A DNA stretch of 60,003 nt from the NCBI GenBank assembly GCA_021776805.1, contig JAJFFD010000115.1, positions 1-60,003 on the forward strand. Reading direction: 5' to 3'. The position numbers were made by a program, and so were the translations under genes. The notes under the pieces are model-generated. The model had not been told where the DNA came from and made no database searches. It saw nothing but the letters and a program-made list of their open reading frames with translations. Positions within the stretch are counted from its first letter, which is position 1, and each line of letters begins with the position of its first letter. Below, one piece after another: positions 32,955 through 41,983 of the stretch. The DNA is from Planctomycetota bacterium (GTDB lineage: Bacteria > Planctomycetota > UBA1135 > UBA2386).

Positions 32955-34064
32955 GTGATCGGGCTTTTGATATCGGTGTGTGCGCTCTTTCCCCAGGGTC
33001 CGGAGCCAACGGCCAAGGTGCTGCTCTTGAGTGGAGCTGTGCAAGATGGGCGCCTGGCTCTCGACCGCCTCCATCTCGGTGATGGTGGCGTGGGAGAATC
33101 GCGAGTCAGTAGCCAGAAGGCAGAAAAGGGTCGCATGCTCACACCAGGGGGCATTCTGGTCCGGGTTCAGAGGCAGGGGGTCAAACTCGACTTTCCTTCC
33201 GGAGCCGAATTGCTCATGACGCCCAAGGGCCGAATCCACCTCAGAGATGGTGGCGCGAGCCTTCCCGCCATGGCCAGCGGCGTCGAGCTTGTCTTTGCTG
33301 ACGACTCACGGCTACGTCTCTACCCAAGTGTCTCATCCGCCGGTCAGTTTCGTGCCGAGCTCCTGGTTGGCCAGCGAAGCTACACTCTCTGGGATCGGCG
33401 ACAGCCGGTGGTCGAAGCTGGGCATCGCAAGAAGTTTCGAGGCCAGACAATTCTGGTTCTTGGGAACGGGCAGAGTCTCTACAAGCCAGCTTGGGTTGGC
33501 CCGATTCTGGTGTTGGAGCGTCTGCTTTGTCCTCTCGCGAACGAGTCAATGGGGCCTGCCCATCGAGCCGTGATCATCGGTGAGGCTCTGGCGCAAACGC
33601 TGATGGCATTGCGGATGAGTATTCCTCGGAAGACCGTAGAGTTCCCTCAGGCTCCTGAAGCCGTCGGGACCTTGGCAGAAATCGTGCCCAAGCTCTTTCC
33701 GGCCCGAGCGATCGAGGAATCGGTTGCCACGCCAGGAATGATGCAGATCCCTCTGTATGACGATTTTCGATTGCGGGTAACCGTGGCGAAGTCACGGACG
33801 GTCTTCATTGGCCTGTATAGGCGCAGCAGCATGGTGCCTGTTGTCGAATGGAGCATCTCTGGGCGGACTCGCCTGCAGCTCGTGCGTCCTGGCGGCGGAG
33901 AAGTGCGAGGTCCTCGCTACTACCTGAAGGGCGTAGAACTCGAGATAGCCATGTCCGATCTTCTCGAAACGAACCAGAACTTCAGGGACGTGGAGCGGGC
34001 GCGTGGGATTCTCGAGCAGCTCGGGGCCCGGGAGTTAGGTGAGCCCCTTCGCCCAGAGAAGTAG
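32955..34064 (+). CDS. Secreted protein of unknown function
   Basis: A 369-residue exported protein from a GTG start; short signal (IGLLISVCALFPQG). The mature part is beta-rich with repeated strands and turns (VRVQRQGVKLDFPSGAELL, SGVELVFADDSRLRLYPS), somewhat like FecR-type beta folds, but I could not assign a family. C-terminal helix (DVERARGILEQLGARELG). It starts 45 bp after the lipoprotein quartet and may be in the same transcript. Confidence 0.75.
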   Translation: MIGLLISVCALFPQGPEPTAKVLLLSGAVQDGRLALDRLHLGDGGVGESRVSSQKAEKGRMLTPGGILVRVQRQGVKLDFPSGAELLMTPKGRIHLRDGGASLPAMASGVELVFADDSRLRLYPSVSSAGQFRAELLVGQRSYTLWDRRQPVVEAGHRKKFRGQTILVLGNGQSLYKPAWVGPILVLERLLCPLANESMGPAHRAVIIGEALAQTLMALRMSIPRKTVEFPQAPEAVGTLAEIVPKLFPARAIEESVATPGMMQIPLYDDFRLRVTVAKSRTVFIGLYRRSSMVPVVEWSISGRTRLQLVRPGGGEVRGPRYYLKGVELEIAMSDLLETNQNFRDVERARGILEQLGARELGEPLRPEK

Positions 34065-34086
34065 TCTGTGGACAGTCTTGGCTTGG

Positions 34087-35061
34087 TTACTTGCCCTTGC
34101 CAGGTTCCTCGAGAGCAGCCAAGGCCTGCTTGGAACCGTGTGCCCGCAGGGCGGCGTCCACGGGCTCACTGCGGCCATTCATCCTTCGGTATCTGAGTAG
34201 AGTCTGGAGAGCTTCCGGGGACTGAGTGGCCCCCAAGGCGTGCAGCAAGCGGGCGCGCTTCTCAGCGGAACGTGCCTTTAGGATCTCCGCTTGAAAAATG
34301 GCGGTGGCCTCATCCCGGTGGATCTTCTGAGCTATCCTGCCCAGAGCTGCGGTAAATCTTGGATCGCCAACTCTGTCCAGAGAGATGCACAGGGCTTCGA
34401 CGACCGAACTCATTTCGCGCTCGGCGCAGAGTGAAGCCAGGTTGATCTTGAAGGGAATATCGTCGGTTTCTGCGACGGCCATACTCAGGAGGTTGCTGAG
34501 TTGAATCGCTGACATCTTGGCTGCGACAATATTTCGCTCACGAAGCAACTGCACCGCTTCGTCGCGGGCGACGAGGTCTTTGCCGGTTACCAGATCGAAG
34601 AGGGCATCGCAGGTCTGCTTCGGCGATGCACCTTCCTCTGAGGCGATCAGTGCTCTGGTAAACGTGAGGATGGAGTCATCCTGCGAGTCTGGTGTCACTT
34701 CAGGGTTCGAGCCGGAGTAGCCCAGCATTCTGAATCTCGCAGCCGTCGCAGTTGGAAGCCCTTCCCGCCTGTCCCTCCTCAAGCAGTAAAGCCGAACCTT
34801 CTGATCGACAGGCCGCGGTTGGTCGGCGACCTGCTTGAGGCTGATGATAGTGATAGTGCCAGGATTGTCTCCTCGCAGGGTTTCGATGACCTGCAGTTGG
34901 TGAATCCTGAACCGTTCGTCTTCGTCCACGACATCGATCTGCTTGGCGATGACCAGGAGCTCGGCCTCGATCACGCCTCTTCGTAGATGTTGCGCCAGGC
35001 CAGGACTGCAGAGCAGGGCGGCGCTGAGGATTGAGATTCGCAGTCTCATAGGGTCAGTCAT
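34087..35061 (-). CDS. Secreted helical-repeat (HEAT-like) protein
   Basis: A 324-residue exported protein: signal MRLRISILSAALLCSPGLAQ after a 4-residue extension. The N-terminal part (30-150) is beta-type (TITIISLKQVADQPRPVDQK). From residue 160 on, short helix pairs with HEAT spacing (RDEAVQLLRERNIVAAKMSA, RFTAALGRIAQKIHRDEATA, EKRARLLHALGATQSPEALQ). No catalytic motif. It overlaps the end of the metzincin-like gene by 8 bp, so it is coupled to it. Confidence 0.78.
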   Translation of the reverse strand: MTDPMRLRISILSAALLCSPGLAQHLRRGVIEAELLVIAKQIDVVDEDERFRIHQLQVIETLRGDNPGTITIISLKQVADQPRPVDQKVRLYCLRRDRREGLPTATAARFRMLGYSGSNPEVTPDSQDDSILTFTRALIASEEGASPKQTCDALFDLVTGKDLVARDEAVQLLRERNIVAAKMSAIQLSNLLSMAVAETDDIPFKINLASLCAEREMSSVVEALCISLDRVGDPRFTAALGRIAQKIHRDEATAIFQAEILKARSAEKRARLLHALGATQSPEALQTLLRYRRMNGRSEPVDAALRAHGSKQALAALEEPGKGK

Positions 35062-36853
35062 TGTATAGGGCCTGCTCCTTCAGATAGGAGAGGATCAAGC
35101 TGTTGAATCCAGTTGAATTGGACAATGCCGCATCAAAGCTGATCGCAGGGCTCATGATGTTCTGGGATCCAGGAGGAAATTGGCTCAGAGTCTCGATATG
35201 GCCGTCTGCCGCCGCGGCCGGCAAACCTGGCGAAAGTGGGAAGTTCACCGGGTCATTTCCATACAAGCCGTTCGGCATGGGGCCATTGGTGACGAGCCCC
35301 ATGGAATGCCCGCATTCGTGTGCCAAGACGACTGCAATGACCCTCGACAGCCGGAAGATAGCATTGTCGATCTGCATGCTCCTTGCGTCGACCAGAATCC
35401 CGTTCAAGCGATCGGCATCGCTCGCATCATCGCCAACTGGTATTCCGCCGATGGCAGGAGTCAGAGGGTCGTAAGTAGATCTGAAGGTGCTGCTCGGCCC
35501 TCCGCTCAGGTAGCCGATGCGGACCAGGGTGTGGACGAAGATCCCCAGTCGAATGCCGTTGAAGTTCTCCAGGCAGTCGTTGTTCTGGAAGGCGTTTCTC
35601 GGGTCAAAGAGTGCTGAGCCAAGAACGCCGCTCGGAACCGTATCTGCAGCACCAGCGATGCAAATCTGTGAGAAGGAAAAGCTGCCGTACGGGATGCTGC
35701 TCGAGCCACCAGGAAAGGTTCCCGGAGCAGTGAAGGTGAATGCCAAGTTCACGCCTGGGAACAGAGCTCCCAGCTCCGCGACGATCGTTGCCTGGACGCG
35801 AGCCAACACTAGTTGATTGCTATCCAGCAGCCCGGAGACATTTGGAATTGGAGTAGCGCTGTACAAGCCGACGATCTCGAAGAGATCTTCGAGATCCGCT
35901 CGGGCATTCGGGTTGCTGTCGATGGAGATTTCGCTGACAGCAGACCCGGATGTGCTGACGACATAGGACTCGAGATCTCTGCTCGTATCCAAGAACCAGA
36001 CCTGCTGGGATTCGAATGGCCTGTTGCTAGCGATTGCGCCGACTGTTCGAAACGAAAAGCCCGCCGGAGCGGATGACATGCCGCTGGAGTCGGCGACGAT
36101 TACGGTGAGGGTGATGGAGCCGCTGGGAAACACAACACTCGGTGGAACCGTGAGTGTTGCCGCGCTCGGAGACGAGTTGATCACCAAGGCATCGGTGAGA
36201 TTACTGCCGGCAGCTCGCGTCATCCCTGATACGACCACACCAACATCTGCCTCGATCGTGGTCGCGGCAGGGCTTATTGGCGAGCTCGGATCCGAATAGG
36301 TGATGTCTATGTCGAAGCCAGTTCTAGGCACCTGCAAGTTGCCGCCAGCCGGGCCCGTACCATTGAGTTCGGGGTGGATCGCGTTGAGGGTCAGTGAATC
36401 GATGCTCGGCGTATCGCCATCGCCTGAGTTAATGGTCTGAGGTGTCCCTGAGTCCCCCAGGTTCCCGCTCAAGTCCTCGACCGCATCGTTGCTGCTGTTC
36501 AGTGCTATCGTGGTCGTGCCGGGGGCGAAGTTGACCCCTGCGCCCAGGTCGATGCGCATCGTCCGACTGCTGAGGAGGGTCGGAGGACTGTTGACAGCAC
36601 CGAGAGTGCCGGTGGAAATGTCGAGATCTTGATCGTCCAGAATGACGCCAGTGACCAGCTGAACATCTTCTGAGAAGGCCAGGACGAGCCCTTCACCTGC
36701 AACGGGGCTCCCGCCTGAGCCGACAAAGGTGGCCGAAGCGATGGTTGGGGCCAAGGAATCCAGGGTCCCACCTCCGCCGCCTCCGCCACCACCTCCGCAG
36801 GCGGTGAGGAATGAAACGCAGAGGAGAGTGATTTGACAAGAAGTCGCTCGCAT
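35054..36853 (-). CDS. Lipoprotein with Ig-like modules and a metzincin-like zinc motif
   Basis: A 599-residue predicted lipoprotein. Signal ends FLTAC (Cys 19) followed by a run of ten glycines, a flexible tether. Residues about 30-260 are SbsA/Ig-like beta modules (SGGSPVAGEGLVLAFSEDVQ). The C-terminal half has HECGHSMGLV (His 512, Glu 513, His 516); the position expected for a third His or Asp ligand (522) is Thr. A Met-turn-like NIMSP follows about 60 residues later. It is therefore metzincin-like but may be inactive or use another ligand. First gene of a two-gene operon. Confidence 0.83.
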   Translation of the reverse strand: MRATSCQITLLCVSFLTACGGGGGGGGGGTLDSLAPTIASATFVGSGGSPVAGEGLVLAFSEDVQLVTGVILDDQDLDISTGTLGAVNSPPTLLSSRTMRIDLGAGVNFAPGTTTIALNSSNDAVEDLSGNLGDSGTPQTINSGDGDTPSIDSLTLNAIHPELNGTGPAGGNLQVPRTGFDIDITYSDPSSPISPAATTIEADVGVVVSGMTRAAGSNLTDALVINSSPSAATLTVPPSVVFPSGSITLTVIVADSSGMSSAPAGFSFRTVGAIASNRPFESQQVWFLDTSRDLESYVVSTSGSAVSEISIDSNPNARADLEDLFEIVGLYSATPIPNVSGLLDSNQLVLARVQATIVAELGALFPGVNLAFTFTAPGTFPGGSSSIPYGSFSFSQICIAGAADTVPSGVLGSALFDPRNAFQNNDCLENFNGIRLGIFVHTLVRIGYLSGGPSSTFRSTYDPLTPAIGGIPVGDDASDADRLNGILVDARSMQIDNAIFRLSRVIAVVLAHECGHSMGLVTNGPMPNGLYGNDPVNFPLSPGLPAAAADGHIETLSQFPPGSQNIMSPAISFDAALSNSTGFNSLILSYLKEQALYND

Positions 36854-36900
36854 CGACCTACCGATATCAAGTGAGTTGAGGGCAGTAACTCCTCGGCGCC

Positions 36901-37326
36901 ATGAGAAGCCACTCTAAAGACAGAAAGCTGACCCGTGTTCTGGGCGTCTCGCTACTCGCGCTCGCTCTGAGCACAGGTCTGGATCCTGACTACCCGTTTG
37001 CTCAGGATGCCACTCCCAGGGTGCAAGTGCCCGGAGATTGGGAAAGAAAGTTCCCCGTCACGATTTCTCCAAGGGGAGATCTTGATCGGAGCGTGAGCAG
37101 ATTCTCCTGGATCTGGAAGGGTGAGCCAATGGACTGGTTTGTTGTTGTTCTCGACCAGCGCATGGAAGTGCTGTTGACCTCCGATCACATCAGCGGAACG
37201 AATTGGTCGCCGGATGCCTCGGAGATCGCCAACTTGGTCGCAGGCCAACGCCTCTATTGGTATGTGGCTTCCGGTGAAGGGCCCTGGCAGCTGCGCAGTG
37301 ACCTGCAGTCCTTCGCTCTGCGCTGA
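36901..37326 (+). CDS. Small exported beta-sandwich protein
   Basis: A 141-residue protein with an N-terminal hydrophobic segment (VLGVSLLALALSTGL). The rest has the spacing of a fibronectin-III-like sandwich: FSWIWKG, then WFVVVLDQRMEVLLTSDHI, then a Leu-rich turn and RLYWYVAS. Function unknown. Divergent from the metzincin-like lipoprotein gene, with only 47 bp between the starts. Confidence 0.65.
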   Translation: MRSHSKDRKLTRVLGVSLLALALSTGLDPDYPFAQDATPRVQVPGDWERKFPVTISPRGDLDRSVSRFSWIWKGEPMDWFVVVLDQRMEVLLTSDHISGTNWSPDASEIANLVAGQRLYWYVASGEGPWQLRSDLQSFALR

Positions 37327-37636
37327 TTCTCAGCCATCGTCCAGGGCGGCTTCACACCACGTGAAGGGTGGATGCCGAATGCCCTGTCGAAAAGCCCAAC
37401 GGATCAGCCTCGGGATTGCCTTTGGAATCCCGTGTCGAGACCTTTCCCCCTTACCGGCATGGGGTTAGGCAGCGATGTAGAAGCTCGCATGGAAAAACGC
37501 GTAGCGCTTCTGCCGCTGCCAGCGATGGCAAAGCTCAGCTTGTCCCCTGATCTAAGGTTTGGCTAGGGGAACGACGAAAGGGGCCTTCAGAGCGGGAAAT
37601 GCTCGCAAACCAGCAACAGGGAAGACGCGCAAGAGC
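37327..37636. other. 310-bp gap with a short dyad
   Basis: No convincing gene. The small open frames here have no recognisable content. An inverted repeat CTTCAC-ACCAC-GTGAAG lies at 37350-37366 (6-bp arms, 5-bp spacer), 24 bp after the preceding stop; it could be an operator or a weak stem-loop. The promoter for the kinase gene should lie in this gap, but no clear -10/-35 pair was seen. Confidence 0.35.
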
Positions 37637-38566
37637 ATGATGAAACTGGCGATCGGGGAGATCGTGAAGGGGTTCCGGGTTGACCGATTCCTCGGTCGTG
37701 GCGGGTTCGCATCCGTCTACCTGGCCCAACACGAGCAGACCGGGGAGAAGGTCGCCTTGAAGGTGGGCCACCCCTCCGGTGGAGGTAGGCAGGTCACAAG
37801 ACTTCTGGAAGTGACGACTCGTCGATCTGCGGACGGTATCAGTCCGGACGAACTGCCCGGCGAGGCCGTCTTCTTTGAGCCCAACGGTATCAGGATCGAC
37901 CTCTTCGATGAGCATGAAGTGAAGTCGATGATGCAGTGCGAGGCAGATCTCCTGACCTCGGCGGAGTCCAGCAATCTGGTGCGAATCCGTGATCACTTCG
38001 TTGTTGATGGCCGACCCTTCATGGTGCTCGACTATGTTCGCGGAAAGACACTGCGGGAAAAGGTCCGTAGCCTCGAAGGAATCCATCTCAATTGGTTCCT
38101 GGCCATTGTCCGATCTCTGATCGCGCTGCAGGAAAGCGGCTCACTTGCTTACCATGGCGATCTCAAGCCCGAGAACGTCATCGTCAAGCCAAGTGGGAAG
38201 GTCGTGATGATCGACCCGGCGATGCGTGCGGATCAGCATGGTGCGGTTACCACGACACCGCACTACAACCCCCTTCTGCTGCACGAGAGCCGCGCGGATG
38301 TGATGGCGGTTGGCATCATGATCTACGAGATCCTGACCGGGACGTTGCCCTTCGATGAGGTGCCCTGGGAGTATGCCGGCAACAGAACCGGTGGCGAGAC
38401 GACTCGTCTCTCGCTCTCGTACTTCTATAGCTATTGCCCGCCTCAGATGTTGAACCCCAAGACTCCACCGGACTTGGAGAGGATCATCTATCGCTGCATC
38501 ACAGTGGCGAAGTACAGCCTCGAGGACCTGAAGACCGACTTGGAAGAGTTCATCGGCAGGGCCTGA
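37637..38566 (+). CDS. Divergent Ser/Thr protein kinase
   Basis: A 309-residue eukaryotic-like protein kinase, no membrane segment. Gly-rich loop LGRGGFASVYLA (19-30), ATP Lys 42 (VALKVG), catalytic loop HGDLKPEN (163-170) and metal Asp 183 in IDPA instead of DFG. The insert between Lys 42 and helix C is about 45 residues longer than usual. Helix F block ADVMAVGIMIYEILTGTLPF is normal. Lys, catalytic Asp, Asn and metal Asp are kept, so activity is possible despite the lost DFG glycine and HGD in place of HRD. The ATG at 37637 is chosen as the last start before the kinase domain. Its stop codon is in a hairpin (38559-38578). Confidence 0.9.
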   Translation: MMKLAIGEIVKGFRVDRFLGRGGFASVYLAQHEQTGEKVALKVGHPSGGGRQVTRLLEVTTRRSADGISPDELPGEAVFFEPNGIRIDLFDEHEVKSMMQCEADLLTSAESSNLVRIRDHFVVDGRPFMVLDYVRGKTLREKVRSLEGIHLNWFLAIVRSLIALQESGSLAYHGDLKPENVIVKPSGKVVMIDPAMRADQHGAVTTTPHYNPLLLHESRADVMAVGIMIYEILTGTLPFDEVPWEYAGNRTGGETTRLSLSYFYSYCPPQMLNPKTPPDLERIIYRCITVAKYSLEDLKTDLEEFIGRA

Positions 38567-38578
38567 GAGCACAGGCCT
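38559..38578 (+). terminator. Hairpin over the kinase stop codon
   Basis: GGCCTG-AGAGCA-CAGGCC (38560-38577) plus one G-U pair: 6-7 bp stem and 6-nt loop. The TGA stop (38564-38566) straddles the stem-loop border. A second, longer-loop stem CTGGGCC/GGCCCAG (38577-38610) follows. No U-tract. Confidence 0.4.
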
Positions 38579-38747
38579 GGGCCTCCAACCGATGGTCCTT
38601 TGGGGCCCAGAATCCGCCTAGGGCTGGCTTTTCGGGGCAAGCGCCCGGCTAGCCTGTATGCTCGCAGAAGACGCTGGGAAGCTTCTCGACCCTTGTGCGT
38701 CCAAGCCGGCCCGTGCGTTCTGCCATGAGTTTCTGCGAGTCCCAGGC

Positions 38748-40010
38748 ATGAATAGAACCCTCTGTTCCATATCGATTTACGCATGCTTCCTCGGCTTGGC
38801 TGGCTGCGCAGTCAGCGACTCCATGCGGGATACTGACCAGTATCTCGAGGATGCCAATTACCACCAGGCCTACTGGGCCATGGAGGCGGCTCGCCGAGAG
38901 AATCCCAACGATCCGGCGATTGAGCGCCGCTTCTGGGAGCTTCGCGTGATCTACCTTTTGGCCCAGGCGCGGGAAATGGTATTTCACAACCGAGACACCG
39001 AGGCGCTGCACATCCTGGAGCGGGTTCTGGTTCTCGATCCTGAAAACCCCACCGCCTACATCTGGATTCGGAAGGCCAAGGCGAAGCTGGCCATAGACGC
39101 GATCGAGGAAGGCGAGATCAGAAGCAAGCGCGGCGAGCTGTCCGGCGCCCTGCGCTCCTATAACGAGGCACTGACTTATCAGCCGGAGGACCCGGATGCC
39201 TTGAGGGGGATCGAACAGCTCGATTCGATATGGGCTGAGAGGCGCGAATTAGCCCATGAACGATTCATGCAAGGCATTCGTGCCATGGCTGAGCAAAAGT
39301 ACAAGCAGACGAAGTACCAGATGGACAACGCTCTCGAGCAGGATCCAGCACTGGAACAGGCAAAGCTGCAAAGATCTCGGGCGATGCGTCGACTGGCTGA
39401 GCAGCGCTTTGAGGAGGCGGTGGAGATGGAGGAGGCTAGTTTCTTCGCCCCAGCTCTGAGCAACTACATCTTCGTCAAGACTGTGATCCCTGATTGGGAA
39501 GGCATCGACGAAGCGATTGCGAAGCTCGAGTCGGAGGTGAAGGCCATCGATCTCGCCGAACAGGGGGAAATGGCTGTCTTGCGTGGTGAATTCGACAAAG
39601 CTCACCAGCTCTTGGAAGAGGCCTTCGAAACCTGCACATTCAGCAAGCTAACGATCGGGCAGAAGCTGGAGCTAGTGCGTGACCGCGAACTTGGCTACCA
39701 GTACATGGACGCCAAGGATCTCGAACTCGAGTTTCACTACGAGGAAGCTCTGGCCGCTTTCAAGGCGATCGCAGAGTCGTCCAATGGGGGCTACGAGGAC
39801 GTGCTCTCGCGAATCAATGATCTCGAAGCAGCTATCGCGGCTGCAGAAGAAGGGCATGCCGCTGGCCTGAAGGCTGAAGAGGCCGGTGATCTGGCGATGG
39901 CTCTGGAGAGCTTCGAAGAGGTTCTAATCCATTATCCAGGCTACAAGGACCTCGAAGAGCGGATCAGAGAGATCAAGGCCAAGTTGAAGGCATCCGAGAA
40001 GGGCAGCTAG
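38748..40010 (+). CDS. TPR lipoprotein
   Basis: A 420-residue predicted lipoprotein: signal MNRTLCSISIYACFLGLAGC with lipobox LAGC, which fixes the start at 38748 rather than 38658. The mature part is a chain of TPR units (DANYHQAYWAMEAARRENP, DTEALHILERVLVLDPENPT, KRGELSGALRSYNEALTYQP, GDLAMALESFEEVLIHYPGY) with coiled-coil-like acidic helices in between. Probably an outer-membrane or periplasmic scaffold. It lies between the kinase and histidine kinase genes on the same strand. Confidence 0.85.
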   Translation: MNRTLCSISIYACFLGLAGCAVSDSMRDTDQYLEDANYHQAYWAMEAARRENPNDPAIERRFWELRVIYLLAQAREMVFHNRDTEALHILERVLVLDPENPTAYIWIRKAKAKLAIDAIEEGEIRSKRGELSGALRSYNEALTYQPEDPDALRGIEQLDSIWAERRELAHERFMQGIRAMAEQKYKQTKYQMDNALEQDPALEQAKLQRSRAMRRLAEQRFEEAVEMEEASFFAPALSNYIFVKTVIPDWEGIDEAIAKLESEVKAIDLAEQGEMAVLRGEFDKAHQLLEEAFETCTFSKLTIGQKLELVRDRELGYQYMDAKDLELEFHYEEALAAFKAIAESSNGGYEDVLSRINDLEAAIAAAEEGHAAGLKAEEAGDLAMALESFEEVLIHYPGYKDLEERIREIKAKLKASEKGS

Positions 40011-40118
40011 CTCGGCCTGTCTCGACATTTGGCAAGGCTTGCTGGCGAGGATGCATGGGGCAGGACTCGCTTGCAGCACTATGCTAGGACCAACCCCTGG
40101 ACCTGCCGGTGCCCCGAT

Positions 40119-41975
40119 TTGCGCATCCGTTCGCTGACAGCTCGCTTCTCCCTGACGCTTCTGCTCTCGACAGTCGTTCCACTTCTAGTTGTGGGGTGGA
40201 TAGGTCTGAGGCTTTTACGCGATGGACTAGAGCGGGTTACCCTGCCTGGCCTGGAAAACCGTGCGATGCTCATGGCCGCAGAGGTCAATGGGCTGCTCAA
40301 TCAGTTCGATCGAGATCTCTCGAACTGGAGTCCTTTGGCTCAACGTGCAGCGGGTCTGGGTGGTGATGTCCAAGACTTCGAAGACTATCTCCTGCACTCG
40401 ACCAGGGACTTTCATGCCAACTACCAGTTGGTCTTATTGATCGACAGCAATGGAGTCGTTCTGGGCGATGTCTGGTCCAGAGGTGGCGACAACCTCAGTC
40501 TCTCGGAACAGAGTGCGCTGACGCCAGAAGAGGTTGGAACTGAGCCCTGGTTCCAAACCCTGCAAGCCGGTGCAGTGCCCATTTGGTCAGGGCGACACCT
40601 GTCGCCGTACTTGCATCGTGACACTGCGAAGGAAACTCGCGATCCCAGCGACTACAGCTTGAGCCTGGCCTTCGGTTTGCCGCAGCCGGATGGAAGCAGA
40701 GCTGCGCTCCTCGCGCTGATGCGCTGGCAGCGAGTACAGGACATCATTGATGAGGAGGGGCGAGCAAAGGCCGCGGAAAACGATCTCGATTTACCCGGGG
40801 CAGAGGCCTTTATCTGTACTGAGGGCGGTGAGGTTCTCGCCCATTCCGATCGCCAGCAGTATCACCGCAGGCTTGATCCAGAGGATGGGCTTGGGGGATT
40901 GCTCTCCGGTTCTGTAAACCCCATCAGCTATGTCTCCATGGAAGGCAGAGACAGACATGCTGCCTCGGTTCTACTCGAAGACAACCTCGCAGGCTTCGCT
41001 TGGCGCACCTGCATCAGTGCACCGGACGCTGAACTTTTCGCTCTTGTGGATGCGACAGAGAGGGTGCTCTTCTTGGTGACGGGCCTGTTCGTTGGAACCC
41101 TTCTGGTTTGGTCGGTGCTCGCATCGAGGCGGATTTTGCGTCCAGTTCGCATGCTGGCTGCGGCCACGAAGATGGTTGCACAAGGCGACCTCACTGCTCG
41201 CGTAACAACCAAGGGGAAGGATGAGCTCGCGGATCTAGGCAGGGCTTTCAACGATATGGCGGAGGACTTGAGCGAGAGTCGCGATCAGCTGCGAGATGCA
41301 GAGCGACAAGCTGCATGGGCTGAGATGGCTCGCCAGGTAGCCCACGAGATCAAGAATCCACTGACACCCATGCGCATGAGTGCGCAGCTCATGTTGAAGG
41401 CGCAGCGTGATGGTGACAGCCGGTTGGGTGAGCTAATCGATCGGACGGGAAGGACTGTGCTGGAGCAGGCAGATGCGCTGGCTCGCATCGCTGCAGATTT
41501 CCGAAGCTTCGCCGGACCTCCAGAACGGCGATTGGAAGATCTTTCGCCAACGGACCTGCTCGCGGATGTCTCAGTTGATTTCGTCGCCGTGGGCTCAGGG
41601 GGCGAGTCGCGGGTGGTTATCGAGAACAGGGCCGATGGGGTGGTGTTGCGGGTTGATCGAATGGAGATTCGACGCGTATTCATGAACTTGATTCAAAACG
41701 CTCTAGAGGCCAGTGGTGACAGGGGGCAGGTGACCGTCGTTGCAGAAGCTCGAGAAGGCAGGGTGCGCTTCTCCGTGCATGACGAGGGGGCGGGTGTGCC
41801 GGAAGATGTTCGCGCACACCTCTTCGAGCCCTATTTCACAACAAGGTCATCTGGAACCGGGCTTGGCCTGGCGATTTCGAGACGCAGCGTTGAAGACCAC
41901 GGCGGCTCGATCGGTCTCTTGGAATCGTGCGCGGGCAACACCACCTTCTTCTTCGAGCTCCCCACCCTGGGGTAG
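40119..41975 (+). CDS. NtrY-like sensor histidine kinase (sensor-HAMP-HisKA-HATPase)
   Basis: A 618-residue membrane kinase. TM1 at about 10-33 (FSLTLLLSTVVPLLVVGWIG), a periplasmic sensor of about 275 residues, TM2 at about 315-335, HAMP at about 336-388. HisKA has the phospho-acceptor His 409 in VAHEIKNPLTPMRMS, the NtrB/NtrY type. HATPase has N-box NLIQNALEAS, G1 DEGAGVP, F-box FEPYFTT and G2 GTGLGLAI. The start is uncertain: the frame is open from a TTG at 40029, but the TTG at 40119 sits directly before the first membrane helix. No response regulator is adjacent. A 5-bp CCCCA-CCC-TGGGG hairpin (41960-41972) abuts its stop. Confidence 0.92.
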   Translation: MRIRSLTARFSLTLLLSTVVPLLVVGWIGLRLLRDGLERVTLPGLENRAMLMAAEVNGLLNQFDRDLSNWSPLAQRAAGLGGDVQDFEDYLLHSTRDFHANYQLVLLIDSNGVVLGDVWSRGGDNLSLSEQSALTPEEVGTEPWFQTLQAGAVPIWSGRHLSPYLHRDTAKETRDPSDYSLSLAFGLPQPDGSRAALLALMRWQRVQDIIDEEGRAKAAENDLDLPGAEAFICTEGGEVLAHSDRQQYHRRLDPEDGLGGLLSGSVNPISYVSMEGRDRHAASVLLEDNLAGFAWRTCISAPDAELFALVDATERVLFLVTGLFVGTLLVWSVLASRRILRPVRMLAAATKMVAQGDLTARVTTKGKDELADLGRAFNDMAEDLSESRDQLRDAERQAAWAEMARQVAHEIKNPLTPMRMSAQLMLKAQRDGDSRLGELIDRTGRTVLEQADALARIAADFRSFAGPPERRLEDLSPTDLLADVSVDFVAVGSGGESRVVIENRADGVVLRVDRMEIRRVFMNLIQNALEASGDRGQVTVVAEAREGRVRFSVHDEGAGVPEDVRAHLFEPYFTTRSSGTGLGLAISRRSVEDHGGSIGLLESCAGNTTFFFELPTLG

Positions 41976-41983
41976 CGCCACAT

